Shown one piece after another: positions 33,546-42,631 of a DNA stretch of 42,850 bases. The position numbers were made by a program, and so were the translations under genes. The stretch is from Streptococcus loxodontisalivarius. GTDB lineage: Bacteria > Bacillota > Bacilli > Lactobacillales > Streptococcaceae. The notes below the pieces were generated by a model that was given only the letters and a program-made list of their open reading frames with translations, was not told where the DNA came from and ran no database searches. The first letter of the stretch is position 1. Each line of letters opens with the position of its first letter. The stretch covers positions 1 through 42,850 of the forward strand of contig NZ_JAFBEH010000018.1 of NCBI RefSeq assembly GCF_016908645.1. The letters are read 5' to 3'.

Positions 33546-33592
33546 AATTTTAAAAATAAATTAAAGACTTAATATATTTATAGTATAGCATG
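33546..33592. repeat. Cassette-start module, copy R9 with promoter
   Basis: This is a diverged 47-bp copy with ATTAAAGACTTAATATATTT and the extended -10 TGCTATACT (hexamer 33582-33587). It drives unit 1. The cre-like distal part is absent. Confidence 0.65.
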
Positions 33593-33620
33593 ATTTTGCT
33601 GGTGTGCTTGGAGTAACTAA

Positions 33621-33654
33621 AATCCCCAGACGATAAAAATTTCATCTGGGGATT
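33621..33654. terminator. Terminator of the femAB-type gene
   Basis: A 13-position stem with one mismatch (AATCCCCAGACGA 33621-33633, TCATCTGGGGATT 33642-33654) lies 5 bp past the minus-strand stop. It may work in both directions. Confidence 0.8.
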
Positions 33655-33659
33655 AGTCG

Positions 33660-34889
33660 TTATCTTGCTAGAGCTTTTTTGGCAAACTGGATAATTTTAT
33701 AGGTTGTTGGTTTTGGATAGTAGCGGAAGGTTCCCATCTTACGGACGATGTAGCCATTAAAGTTTTGTTTGAAGCGAAGGACACCGTCGCAACCATCGAA
33801 TTTTCCTTGAATACCTAAGAAGTTGTAGAGAGGAATTCCTCTCTTGATTGCCTTAGTCATAGCAGCATCTTGTAGCAATGCTGGCGCAGCCAAGAAATTG
33901 TAGTCTGTATAGAAACCACCAAAGAGATAGGTCACTTCAGCCGAACTATAGAGGACAAGGTTCGATGCCAGAGCTATTTCAGTATTTCCAAATTTTTGAG
34001 CATAAGGAAGTATCTGTTGGATCTCAGCCTCTTTCTTGTCTAAGAGTCCAAGACTGTGTTTATAATTGGCAGTTAGTTTTTTAGTGCTATTTTTTTCTAG
34101 TTGCTTTTCTAGGTTGGCTAGGCTCTTTTTGAGAGCCTTATTTTCTTCCTGAAGTTTTTCGAGATAATCTTGAAAATGGATTGTAGCGGTTAGAAACTCC
34201 GCCTTGTCTCCAAACATATCAAAGAGATTTTCATAGTAGGAAAGTGGCTTTGCAGCGTAGCCATTGCGCTCAGCGGTGCTATCTTGAATATCTTTGAAAA
34301 TCTGTAACTCATTGCGCTCTAAATTTCTGACTTTAAGCCCCACTTTACGGGCTTTTTTGACGAGACGTTGACCATTTTTATTGTAGGACTTGAGAAGTTG
34401 GTCCTCTGTGAGGTCTGTCAGATCCTTGACAAAGTGCCAAGTTGACTCGCCATTAGGATAGCCAACTGTCAGTCCATCGTGTTGAAAACCGATAGTTTGC
34501 AAGGAAGTTAGCTGATCATGAAAGCTGTCAGAAAGAGGATTACCGTTTTTGTCAAAGATTTGAAAATCTTCATAGGGCTTAACGACGAGCTCTAAGACAT
34601 TGTGCTTTTTGGCATAAGTCTGTAATAGCCTATAAAAACTCAGCAGATGATCGGGTTTGCTATAGACGGGACCTGAATGCAGCTCCATGCGAAGACCACC
34701 AAGCATCTTACGTGAGTAGAGACTGGCAATGATTTCTAGATTGCCATCAACCTCTAGACCAATATAGTGGACCTGATTTCCCTGTCTATCCAACAAATCA
34801 CACATTTCCTTAGACTGCATGAATGAAAAATTAGTCATCTGAGCCAGAGTCTGTTCATAGTTTTCTTTCGTTAATTCCTTGAGTTTCAT
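33660..34889 (-). CDS. FemAB/MurMN-type aminoacyltransferase for peptidoglycan cross-bridges
   Basis: This 409-residue tRNA-dependent transferase adds L-amino acids to the Lys side chain of lipid II, forming the interpeptide bridge. Two GNAT-like domains are split by a coiled-coil hairpin (about 242-285: YLEKLQEENKALKKSLANLEK), the usual FemX/MurM/MurN architecture. C-terminal motifs VTYLFGGFYTDYNFLAAPALLQ and FLGIQGKFDG are typical. The amino acid (Ala or Ser) and the position in the bridge cannot be told from this sequence. It has its own promoter and terminator and separates the immunity array from telA-xpaC. Confidence 0.85.
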   Translation of the reverse strand: MKLKELTKENYEQTLAQMTNFSFMQSKEMCDLLDRQGNQVHYIGLEVDGNLEIIASLYSRKMLGGLRMELHSGPVYSKPDHLLSFYRLLQTYAKKHNVLELVVKPYEDFQIFDKNGNPLSDSFHDQLTSLQTIGFQHDGLTVGYPNGESTWHFVKDLTDLTEDQLLKSYNKNGQRLVKKARKVGLKVRNLERNELQIFKDIQDSTAERNGYAAKPLSYYENLFDMFGDKAEFLTATIHFQDYLEKLQEENKALKKSLANLEKQLEKNSTKKLTANYKHSLGLLDKKEAEIQQILPYAQKFGNTEIALASNLVLYSSAEVTYLFGGFYTDYNFLAAPALLQDAAMTKAIKRGIPLYNFLGIQGKFDGCDGVLRFKQNFNGYIVRKMGTFRYYPKPTTYKIIQFAKKALAR

Positions 34890-34995
34890 ATCCTAACCTC
34901 ATATTTTCTCTTTTCAATAAATCTATTCGTAAATCCGCAGCTTTGATCAAAAATTTTTTTGAAAATAGCTGAGCTAAATGACGTCTAAAATGATA

Positions 34996-35023
34996 TTATC
35001 AAAAAACTAGAAGATTTTGCAAG
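34996..35023 (-). promoter_or_regulatory. Promoter of the femAB-type gene
   Basis: On the minus strand TTGCAA (35018-35023) and GATAAT (34996-35001) are separated by 16 bp, about 105 bp before the ATG. Confidence 0.5.
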
Positions 35024-35140
35024 TGCTTACAAGGTTTTAATGACTTACTTTATTTATATATGTTTGTATAGTTTTAAACTATATCTGATAAAAATTCTAA
35101 AAACAGATAAATTAAAGTTTGAAAAGCTAAATATATACAG

Positions 35141-35175
35141 AAAACCCAGTTAATAGGAATAATTAACCGGGTTTT
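35141..35175. terminator. Bidirectional terminator in the femAB-telA gap
   Basis: AAAACCC-GTTAAT (35141-35153) pairs with ATTAAC-GGGTTTT (35162-35175), with A and T tracts outside. It probably ends the telA transcript after the 154-bp repeats. The rest of the gap 34890-35257 holds no gene that I can see. Confidence 0.75.
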
Positions 35176-35257
35176 AATTTGATACAAAAAATTGAAAAAA
35201 TATTTTTTGAAAGAGAGTTATAGGCTGTAACTATAGGTAATCGTAGTTATCTATAGT

Positions 35258-35718
35258 TGAGCTCTTCGGATCTTACTCGCCCTCGGGAGTGACATCTTCC
35301 CGAGGTTTCTCGACCTCAGCCTGCACTTCACGCCCCTCATTAAGGAGAGGTTCAACAGTTTGGGGAACTGTTGAATGTTGCGGATGGTAGAAACGTTAGT
35401 TTCTTACATTTGAGCTCTTCGAAGCTTATTCTTACTCAGGAGTGACATCTTCCCGAGGTTTTTCGACCTCAGCTTGAACTTCACGCCCTTCATTGAGAAG
35501 AGGCTCAACAGTTTGGGTAACCTGTTGAAGGTTGCGGATAGTAGAAACGTCAGTTTCTTACAGTTGGGCTCTTCTGATTTTACTCGCTCTCAGGAGTGAC
35601 ATCATCCCGAAGTTTCTCGACCTCAGCCTGTACTTCACGCCCTTCATTAAGGAGAGGTTCAACAGTTTGGGTAACCTGTTGAAGGTTGCGGATAGTAGAA
35701 ACGTTAGTTTCTTACATT
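35258..35718. repeat. Three tandem 154-bp units derived from the telA 3' end
   Basis: Units start at 35258, 35411 and 35565 (153, 154 and 154 bp). Read on the minus strand, each holds a complete alternative tail: a frame reading TIRNLQQVTQTVEPLL, then NEGREVQAEVEK and DDVTPE or EDVTPE, with a stop. The last 23 or so codons match the true end of telA; the first part does not. No unit has a usable start codon. Each also has an inverted repeat TTCAACAG/CTGTTGAA. Unit 1 has a 1-bp deletion. Confidence 0.85.
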
Positions 35719-35733
35719 TGAGCTCTTAGAATT

Positions 35734-37014
35734 TTACTCACCCTCAGGAGTGACATCATCCCGAGGTTTCTCGACCTCAGCTTGTACTTCACGTCCTTCA
35801 TTAAGAAGAGCTTGCACGATTTTTTCGTCACGGAGTTTGACCGAGTCATTAATGGTTTCAGCTGATTTGACGATAGCTGATTCAAGTTGGGCACGCTGTT
35901 TGCGACCGTTGTCAATTGCTGCAATGATGCCGTTATTCTGTGCGACAAGGCTTTCAGCTAGAGCTGTAACAGATTCAACAGTGACAGTAGGGCTTTGTGC
36001 AGAGCGTTCCAAGGCTGGAATAGCTTCTTTGCTGGTTTCAGCGAGCATTTGAAGGGCAGCATTATTAGCATTGACAATCGCATCCGCTGTGGCACCTGAT
36101 TTGATAGATTGTTGCAACATGCCAAGTTGAGCGATAGAGAGCTTCATAGTTGGAATGGTGTTGCGACGCAACATACCAAGTTTCTGACGCATATCAGAAG
36201 AAACCTTAACCAGATTACGCATCTGAGGTGTTGTTGCCCAGGCAACATAGAGACGGCTAACATACTCAGTATGCTGTTGCTCAAGGGTATTGACAACTTC
36301 TGTCATACGAGCCAATTCATTAGATTTGATTTGATAATCAGGTGTTGAGCTGTCCAGTGTTGCAAGTTCTGTTTGCAGATTACCCGCACGTTTGGCAGAT
36401 TCTGCTTGGCTAGCCTCGATAAAGGCGATAACTCCAACCAAATTCTCGATAGATTTGGTATTATCTTCAATCAGTTTTTCAGCTGAGACAATATTACGAG
36501 CAAGGGTATCTTCTTGTTTAACGACAGTCACAGACATGCCATCCAATTTCTCCTCGACTGTTTTTGAGTCAAAGTAAAATTCTTGCAAGGTATCTTTGGT
36601 TTGTTTGAAGAATTTTGAGAAGAAGCCCTGCTTTTTCTCAAGTTCTGCAGGTTTGGCATCCTTGTATTTAGCAACGAAACCATTGAGTTCGCGGTTTGCA
36701 TTGAGCAGAAGTTCATCAACTTGTGGAATTTCCAATTTTTTCTGCTCTGAGAGAATGTGGTTGACAGTCTGATTGACGTTTTCAACAGCTGATGTTCCAA
36801 AGTCCAAAAGGGCATTCTGGTCAGCGATAAAGCTGTCAACAATAGCTGGCGCCTTAGCTTGGATTGCTTCTTGTTGTTCGGGCGTCAGCTTTTCCAAGAA
36901 AGCCATTTGACCTGTGCTTGTCGCTGAGGTTTCAATGATTTCAGTTGTCTTATCCTTAGTTGCGATTGCATTGTTAGCAATCTGATCAATATCAAAATTA
37001 AATGTATCTGCCAT
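35734..37014 (-). CDS. telA: TelA/KlaA family protein (toxic anion resistance)
   Basis: This 426-residue soluble, almost entirely helical protein belongs to the TelA family (PF05816 type), linked with tellurite and other envelope stress but without a proven mechanism. Typical motifs are LTPEQQEAIQAKAPAIV (44-60), NRELNGFVAKYKDAKP, and in the second half QLGMLQQSIKSGATADAIVNAN. It lies 15 bp after xpaC, the usual partner, in one operon. The C-terminal 23 residues (NEGREVQAEVEKPRDDVTPE) are duplicated in three silent tail units immediately downstream. Confidence 0.88.
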   Translation of the reverse strand: MADTFNFDIDQIANNAIATKDKTTEIIETSATSTGQMAFLEKLTPEQQEAIQAKAPAIVDSFIADQNALLDFGTSAVENVNQTVNHILSEQKKLEIPQVDELLLNANRELNGFVAKYKDAKPAELEKKQGFFSKFFKQTKDTLQEFYFDSKTVEEKLDGMSVTVVKQEDTLARNIVSAEKLIEDNTKSIENLVGVIAFIEASQAESAKRAGNLQTELATLDSSTPDYQIKSNELARMTEVVNTLEQQHTEYVSRLYVAWATTPQMRNLVKVSSDMRQKLGMLRRNTIPTMKLSIAQLGMLQQSIKSGATADAIVNANNAALQMLAETSKEAIPALERSAQSPTVTVESVTALAESLVAQNNGIIAAIDNGRKQRAQLESAIVKSAETINDSVKLRDEKIVQALLNEGREVQAEVEKPRDDVTPEGE

Positions 37015-37029
37015 GTTGTTCTCCTATCT

Positions 37030-37866
37030 TTATAAATCGTCTTTGCTGGCGTCTCTTTGCGTCATCATGCGTAGGCTAATTTCAAAATCGCTGAGCTGGT
37101 TCTCATTGAGCTTACGCAAGGTCTCATCCAAGTCCAAATCAAATTTTTCCAGCGCAGACTTGGCTTGCGCTAATCGTTCATCAGCATTGTAAAAGTCTTT
37201 TGGAGACCGTTTAATTTGAAGGTAGCCTTGCAGGATATCATCAAAACGCTTCATGTTGATGTCGTGAATAGCTTCAAGTTCAGCCTTGTTGTCAGCTTTT
37301 TCCAATTTTTCCAGAACTAACCTATGGTCGGCTTGGATATTACGGTAGGTCTCCAGAATCTCAGGTGCAAGCTTGTAGATTTCCTTTTCATCGCTAGTCT
37401 GTGGGCTAGCTGACGGTGTGACATGAAGCTTAGTCAGTTGAGCAGTGATGTCCTCTTTTTCATCTTCAGCCTTTTTAACGATACGCTTATAGATGGAAAG
37501 GTCCATATCATTTTTGAGCTCCTTAGCTTCCTTGTCAATGCTCTCTAATTGAGGAAGAACCTGATTGGCTAGGACGGCATATTGTGTGTAGTCTTTCTCA
37601 TCAAGGTAATTTTCCAAGAGTTTCAGTTGGCGATCGCAACGACCGATACTGTCCTTTAAATCTTGGAGTCTAGCTGCTGTGTTTGCTTTTTGCAGACTTG
37701 ATTTACGAGTAGCGAGCTTGTAGACCCCATAGCCTGCACCTCCAATGAGCAGTAGGGGCAAAATATATTGAATAAAGAGCACCAATCCGATAAGAATAAG
37801 GAAAGCAAGTCCGATGATTCCTCCGAAACTGGATTGGCGACGATAAGGTTTTCGACCCATAGACAT
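37030..37866 (-). CDS. xpaC: XpaC-family protein (right paralogue, telA partner)
   Basis: This 278-residue protein has a basic N terminus, a hydrophobic double segment (about 13-45) and a helical cytoplasmic domain ending LNENQLSDFEISLRMMTQRD. It is a member of the XpaC family and the paralogue of 23979-24848. An operon with telA is conserved widely in Firmicutes, so this is likely the ancestral copy. Two ATGs (37866 and 37860) are possible, and ribosome sites are weak for both. A -10-like TAAAAT lies about 40 bp upstream. Confidence 0.85.
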   Translation of the reverse strand: MSMGRKPYRRQSSFGGIIGLAFLILIGLVLFIQYILPLLLIGGAGYGVYKLATRKSSLQKANTAARLQDLKDSIGRCDRQLKLLENYLDEKDYTQYAVLANQVLPQLESIDKEAKELKNDMDLSIYKRIVKKAEDEKEDITAQLTKLHVTPSASPQTSDEKEIYKLAPEILETYRNIQADHRLVLEKLEKADNKAELEAIHDINMKRFDDILQGYLQIKRSPKDFYNADERLAQAKSALEKFDLDLDETLRKLNENQLSDFEISLRMMTQRDASKDDL

Positions 37867-37938
37867 ACCTAATACTTTCTACTTATAGTTTCTATCATTT
37901 TACCTTAAATTAGGGGGAAAAGACAATATTTAACAGAT

Positions 37939-38277
37939 AAGAATCTTTCCCGTTGTTGTACTTTTAGTATATTTTGTTGCTTTTCTTAGGTAGTGAGGGG
38001 CGGAAGCGACCGACTATCGAAACGATAGAGACAAGCTTGCGCTTGTTCTATTTCCAACCTTTAACAGTCCACCGGACTGTTAAAGCATTCCTTTCTAGCG
38101 AACCCGAAGTCTCGCTAACCCCTAGTGCTAGAACTTTTCAGTTCTAGCACTTCCACTACGGCGAAAAGCAACTGGGTTACCTCAAACAGTCTCCCAGACT
38201 GTTTGAGCACTTCGCTCGCCCAGTAGCTGACGCATCTAAACGTAATCTATCGTGCTCATACGATGAAATTCTTATTT
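37939..38277. repeat. Hairpin-array intergenic element
   Basis: This gene-free block has seven successive palindromes: CTATCG/CGATAG (38014-38028), ACAAGC/GCTTGT (38031-38046), TTTAACAGTCC/GGACTGTTAAA (38060-38084), TAGCGA/TCGCTA (38096-38117), GTGCTAGAAC/GTTCTAGCAC (38125-38150), CTCAAACAGTC/GACTGTTTGAG (38181-38207) and ATCGT/ACGAT (38249-38264). Outer ends AAGAATC and GAAATTCTT are inverted. The opening matches the element at 7614, and the sixth hairpin matches 5462-5488. Confidence 0.75.
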
Positions 38278-38354
38278 TACCGTGGCAATTTTTATTTTTG
38301 CTATTCGGCAATCTCTTGTTTGCGTTGGGTTTAGCAACAGTGGGAATGGTTTGA

Positions 38355-38382
38355 TAAAACCAGCCAAATTTGACTGGTCTTC
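38355..38382 (-). terminator. Terminator of gshAB
   Basis: ACCAG and CTGGT arms enclose a CAAATTTG palindrome, with a TTTTATC run on the minus strand. Confidence 0.65.
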
Positions 38383-38387
38383 ATTTT

Positions 38388-40646
38388 CTAATCATCCAAT
38401 TCAGGGAAGAGTTTAGCTAGGATTTTTGGTGTGATAGCTTGTCCAGGTCCTTCATGGCAGTAGGTATGCATGTACATAGAAGGGTTAAAATTGAGTTCAA
38501 TGCAGGTACAGTTTGCCTGCTCTTTTAGAGAAGGTTGACTAGCGTCTGGAATAATCAAATCCACACCGCAGGCCCAGGCTCCCATTGCAGTTGCCATTTG
38601 AGCAGCCAATTCCTTATAAGATGGGTCCATCTTATCGGTGACATCGATAGAATCTCCACCTGTTGAGATATTTGAATTCCCACGCAGGTCAGCCTTTTGT
38701 CCATCAGCGAGGATGGTCTCAGGTGTAAAGCCTTGCTGATCTAGCATGAGTAGCTCGATATCTCCAAGATTGATGATTTCAAGAGGAGAACGGTGGTCAC
38801 GACCACGTAGAGGATTTTGATTTTTTAAGGCAACCAATTCAGCGATAGTATGTTTTCCATCTCCAACAACATTGGCAGCCACACGTAGAAGCACTGCCTC
38901 GCATTTGCCATCAAGAACGAAGAAACGGTATTCGGTACCAGCGACAAATTCTTCAACCAAGAGACTAGAGTCTTCCTTGAAGGCGATATCCAGAGCTTTC
39001 TCATAGTCTTCTAGGTTAGCTGCTTCTTGAAAAATAGAGATACCCAGTCCAAAATTAGTAGATTTTGGCTTCACAACGATAGGTTTTTTCTGAATGATGG
39101 GGTAGTAGGCTAGAGCACTATCTTTGTCATCAAACTCACTACCTGCTGGTACGGGGAAACCTGCCTGAGACAGAATTTTCTTAGTGACAACCTTATTTGC
39201 CATGGCTAGGGGAATGACATAGTTATCCTTAGAGGTCATATTACCATTTTTGACATATTCGACATGGTCACCATGCCAAAGCTTGAGAAACTGATCGCTC
39301 TCATCTAAAATTTGGAAATTCACACCCTTTTGAATAACATCAAAGAGGAGCATTTGAGTTGATAACTCCATTGACTCGTAGCCCTTGAGAGCGTAGTGGG
39401 CAGTCCAAGCATACTCTTTATATGCCAAACCGTGCTTACGACCAAAGTCCTGCAGTGACTGATTTTGGATATGCTGAGCGAGCTGTCCACCGATAGTCAG
39501 GCTTGGATCCTCAATCGCTGCTTCAATTTTTGAGATTAAGTCTTGATAGTAACTATTTAGTTGGAAATGCTGGGCTAAGTCACGAAAAGCCTGCAACAAA
39601 TCTTGGATTGGTGCTTCTTTAGGAAGTTTATCCAGCGGATGGGCTAGCGCAACTTGCTCATTGATATCTTTTCCAAGCTGGATAGCCTGGTCAACATCCT
39701 CAACCTTATCCAGCCAGAGGAGGCTAAGTGCAAATAGATGAACAATATCCAAGGTCTCCTGTGTAATACCACGATTGTCAAAAGGATTGAGGTCAAAACA
39801 TCTAAATTCTAAATAGCTGACGCCTTTTTCAAGATAGTCACGATTGCGTTTGCTGCCACGAAGTCGGACAGAAGAGTAGAACTCCTTCTCAGCAATCAAC
39901 TGACCTGAAGAGACATAGCCTTCAATATCTGAAATGTATTTTTCCAAACTCTGATAAGAAACCTTGATATCATCATGATTGACATAGCCAAATTGACTGT
40001 TGCGAAGAGATCGAACAGGTCCTTTCAAGTCGCTATCCAAAAAGCCCTGCTCTGCAATTGGGCTTGCCCCAAAAAGATAGGTTAGGAAGAACTTATAGCG
40101 CAAGAAGTTTTGTGCCAGTTTGAGGTGGAGATCGTTTTTAAAGTCAACTAAACTATCGTAATGACTGGTTTCAAAGAGACTAGCCACCAAGTCCTTGCCC
40201 AGTTCCATATTGAAATGAATGCCACTCATAGACTGGAGTTTTTTGCCATAGACATCTGCCAAATGCTGACGATAGTCACATTCAAACTGACTGTCTAGCT
40301 TAGCGATTTCAATCTCATCCTCTTCAATCTGAGGTGGCATAGAGAGAGGCCAGAGATAGTCATCGTCATCCAAGGAACGTCCAGCAACATCTGTGATGGC
40401 ACCCAAAAATCGCAGAGCTTCTTTGGTAGATTGACCGATAGGAGTGATCAACTCAATCTGAGGTTCGCTGTAATCCGTCTGGATATAAGGATGGAAGGAG
40501 CGTGAACCTAGCGTCTTAGGATGTGGCTTCTGGGAGACACGCCCCGTTTTTTGAGAGACACGTAGGCTTTCACGTTCTAAGCCGAAAGTCGCCTGAAGGA
40601 TGGGAAGAGTCTTTGGAGACTCTTGAAGAATACCGTTTAAATGCAT
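38388..40646 (-). CDS. gshAB: Bifunctional glutamate-cysteine ligase/glutathione synthetase
   Basis: This enzyme makes glutathione in two ATP-dependent steps with one polypeptide (GshF type). The 752-residue protein has a GshA-like domain in the first 450 residues (LERESLRVS at 24-32; YLEFRCFDLNPFDNRGI at about 275-291). An ATP-grasp GshB-like domain follows (IVVKPKSTNFGLGISIF; LLVEEFVAGTEYRFFVLDG; CIELNFNPSMYMHTYCHEGPG at the end). Fused gshAB occurs in several streptococci and Listeria. It is divergent from purA, and its leader contains a terminator-like hairpin. Confidence 0.94.
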   Translation of the reverse strand: MHLNGILQESPKTLPILQATFGLERESLRVSQKTGRVSQKPHPKTLGSRSFHPYIQTDYSEPQIELITPIGQSTKEALRFLGAITDVAGRSLDDDDYLWPLSMPPQIEEDEIEIAKLDSQFECDYRQHLADVYGKKLQSMSGIHFNMELGKDLVASLFETSHYDSLVDFKNDLHLKLAQNFLRYKFFLTYLFGASPIAEQGFLDSDLKGPVRSLRNSQFGYVNHDDIKVSYQSLEKYISDIEGYVSSGQLIAEKEFYSSVRLRGSKRNRDYLEKGVSYLEFRCFDLNPFDNRGITQETLDIVHLFALSLLWLDKVEDVDQAIQLGKDINEQVALAHPLDKLPKEAPIQDLLQAFRDLAQHFQLNSYYQDLISKIEAAIEDPSLTIGGQLAQHIQNQSLQDFGRKHGLAYKEYAWTAHYALKGYESMELSTQMLLFDVIQKGVNFQILDESDQFLKLWHGDHVEYVKNGNMTSKDNYVIPLAMANKVVTKKILSQAGFPVPAGSEFDDKDSALAYYPIIQKKPIVVKPKSTNFGLGISIFQEAANLEDYEKALDIAFKEDSSLLVEEFVAGTEYRFFVLDGKCEAVLLRVAANVVGDGKHTIAELVALKNQNPLRGRDHRSPLEIINLGDIELLMLDQQGFTPETILADGQKADLRGNSNISTGGDSIDVTDKMDPSYKELAAQMATAMGAWACGVDLIIPDASQPSLKEQANCTCIELNFNPSMYMHTYCHEGPGQAITPKILAKLFPELDD

Positions 40647-40661
40647 AGCAATCCTTTCTAA

Positions 40662-40707
40662 AAACAGGCTGAAAACTCTTTTTGAGGAGGGGACTTTCAG
40701 ACTGTTT
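40662..40707 (-). promoter_or_regulatory. Attenuator-like hairpin in the gshAB leader
   Basis: On the minus strand AAACAGTCTGAAA (40695-40707) pairs with TTTCAGCCTGTTT (40662-40674), 12 of 13 positions, followed by TTAG and then the AAAGGA ribosome site. A second perfect stem AACACTAG/CTAGTGTT (40719-40750) lies upstream. A possible promoter is TTGCTT with TACAAT (40781-40786), giving a leader of about 128 nt. Confidence 0.45.
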
Positions 40708-40825
40708 CATCTATAAGAAACACTAGTTATATCTTGATTGCGCTAGTGTTGGTGAGGTAAAAATTCTTTTTATGATAAATATTGTAGCTTAAATCGTTTT
40801 CAAAAAGCAATTTTCTACTACGAAG

Positions 40826-40885
40826 GTTCGGAATTTTTTGAAAATAAACTAATATCCGAACGACTAATAAATATTGTTCGTCTTT
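40826..40885. promoter_or_regulatory. PurR boxes between gshAB and purA
   Basis: Three matches to the PurBox AWWWCCGAACWWT are present: reverse at 40822-40834 (core GTTCGG 40826-40831, 12 of 13), forward at 40852-40864 (core CCGAAC 40856-40861, 11 of 13), and a weaker reverse one near 40873-40885 (CGAAC core). They lie about 90-120 bp before the purA promoter -10, as expected for PurR activation or repression. Confidence 0.55.
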
Positions 40886-40947
40886 TGATGTATATTTAAG
40901 TTATTTTCATTTACGAATAGAGCTATTAACTGAATATTGACTTTTTA

Positions 40948-40977
40948 TTGAAAAAACGTCTGTTATTTTGGTATAAT
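40948..40977 (+). promoter_or_regulatory. Promoter of purA
   Basis: TTGAAA (40948-40953), 18-bp spacer, TATAAT (40972-40977) with extended TGG. A leader of about 107 nt follows, with a GCAGG/CCTGC hairpin; the ribosome site is weak. Confidence 0.7.
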
Positions 40978-41066
40978 GGATTGTAAGATAAAACAGCAGG
41001 TGAAATTCCTGCCTAGTGATATTCTGAAAGGATTTGAAGAGAGTTCTGGCTCGTTTTACTTGCTAG

Positions 41067-42383
<1,317 letters not shown>

Positions 42384-42392
42384 GATTAATTT

Positions 42393-42426
42393 AGAAACTT
42401 GAAATACTGATTTCAGGTTTCTTTTC
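42393..42426 (+). terminator. Terminator of purA
   Basis: AGAAACTTGAAAT (42393-42405) pairs with ATTTCAGGTTTCT (42410-42422 region), one G-U pair, followed by TTTC. Confidence 0.75.
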
Positions 42427-42453
42427 TATATATAAGGAATTTAAGGAGTTTCT

Positions 42454-42501
42454 ATGTTTCTACCAATTGTCAAGTATTTCAATGCTTTAAAGAGAAAATA
42501 A
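42454..42501 (+). CDS. Possible 15-residue peptide
   Basis: MFLPIVKYFNALKRK follows a good ribosome site (AAGGAG, 6 nt spacing). It lies between the purA terminator and the insertion-sequence remnant. I see no promoter for it. It may be the truncated start of a gene disrupted by the insertion sequence, or chance. Confidence 0.25.
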   Translation: MFLPIVKYFNALKRK

Positions 42502-42576
42502 TTTTTAGACAGTAGATATTTTGAGATTACTATCTGATTTTTGCACTCATTTAGCTTAAAAAGCGTACGCAAAAAC

Positions 42577-42610
42577 AACACCTTATGTTGAAAAAATTTG
42601 ATAAGGTGTT
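42577..42610. terminator. Perfect 10-bp inverted repeat near the IS end
   Basis: AACACCTTAT (42577-42586) and ATAAGGTGTT (42601-42610) enclose a 14-nt A/T-rich loop. It lies 22 bp past the transposase stop (minus strand) and may be the IS end structure or a terminator. Confidence 0.5.
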
Positions 42611-42631
42611 ACAATGATAGGGCATAAGACT

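Noticed and set aside
23979..33592. Complete type VII secretion locus
   Set aside because: No EsxA, EssA, EssB, EsaB or EssC-like gene is in the window. Only effector, partner and immunity genes are seen.
35258..35718. CRISPR array
   Set aside because: Units are 154 bp, contiguous and without spacers, and no cas genes are present. They derive from telA.
38014..38264. Origin of replication or phage attachment site
   Set aside because: Hairpins are numerous, but no DnaA boxes, iterons, integrase or tRNA target are seen here.
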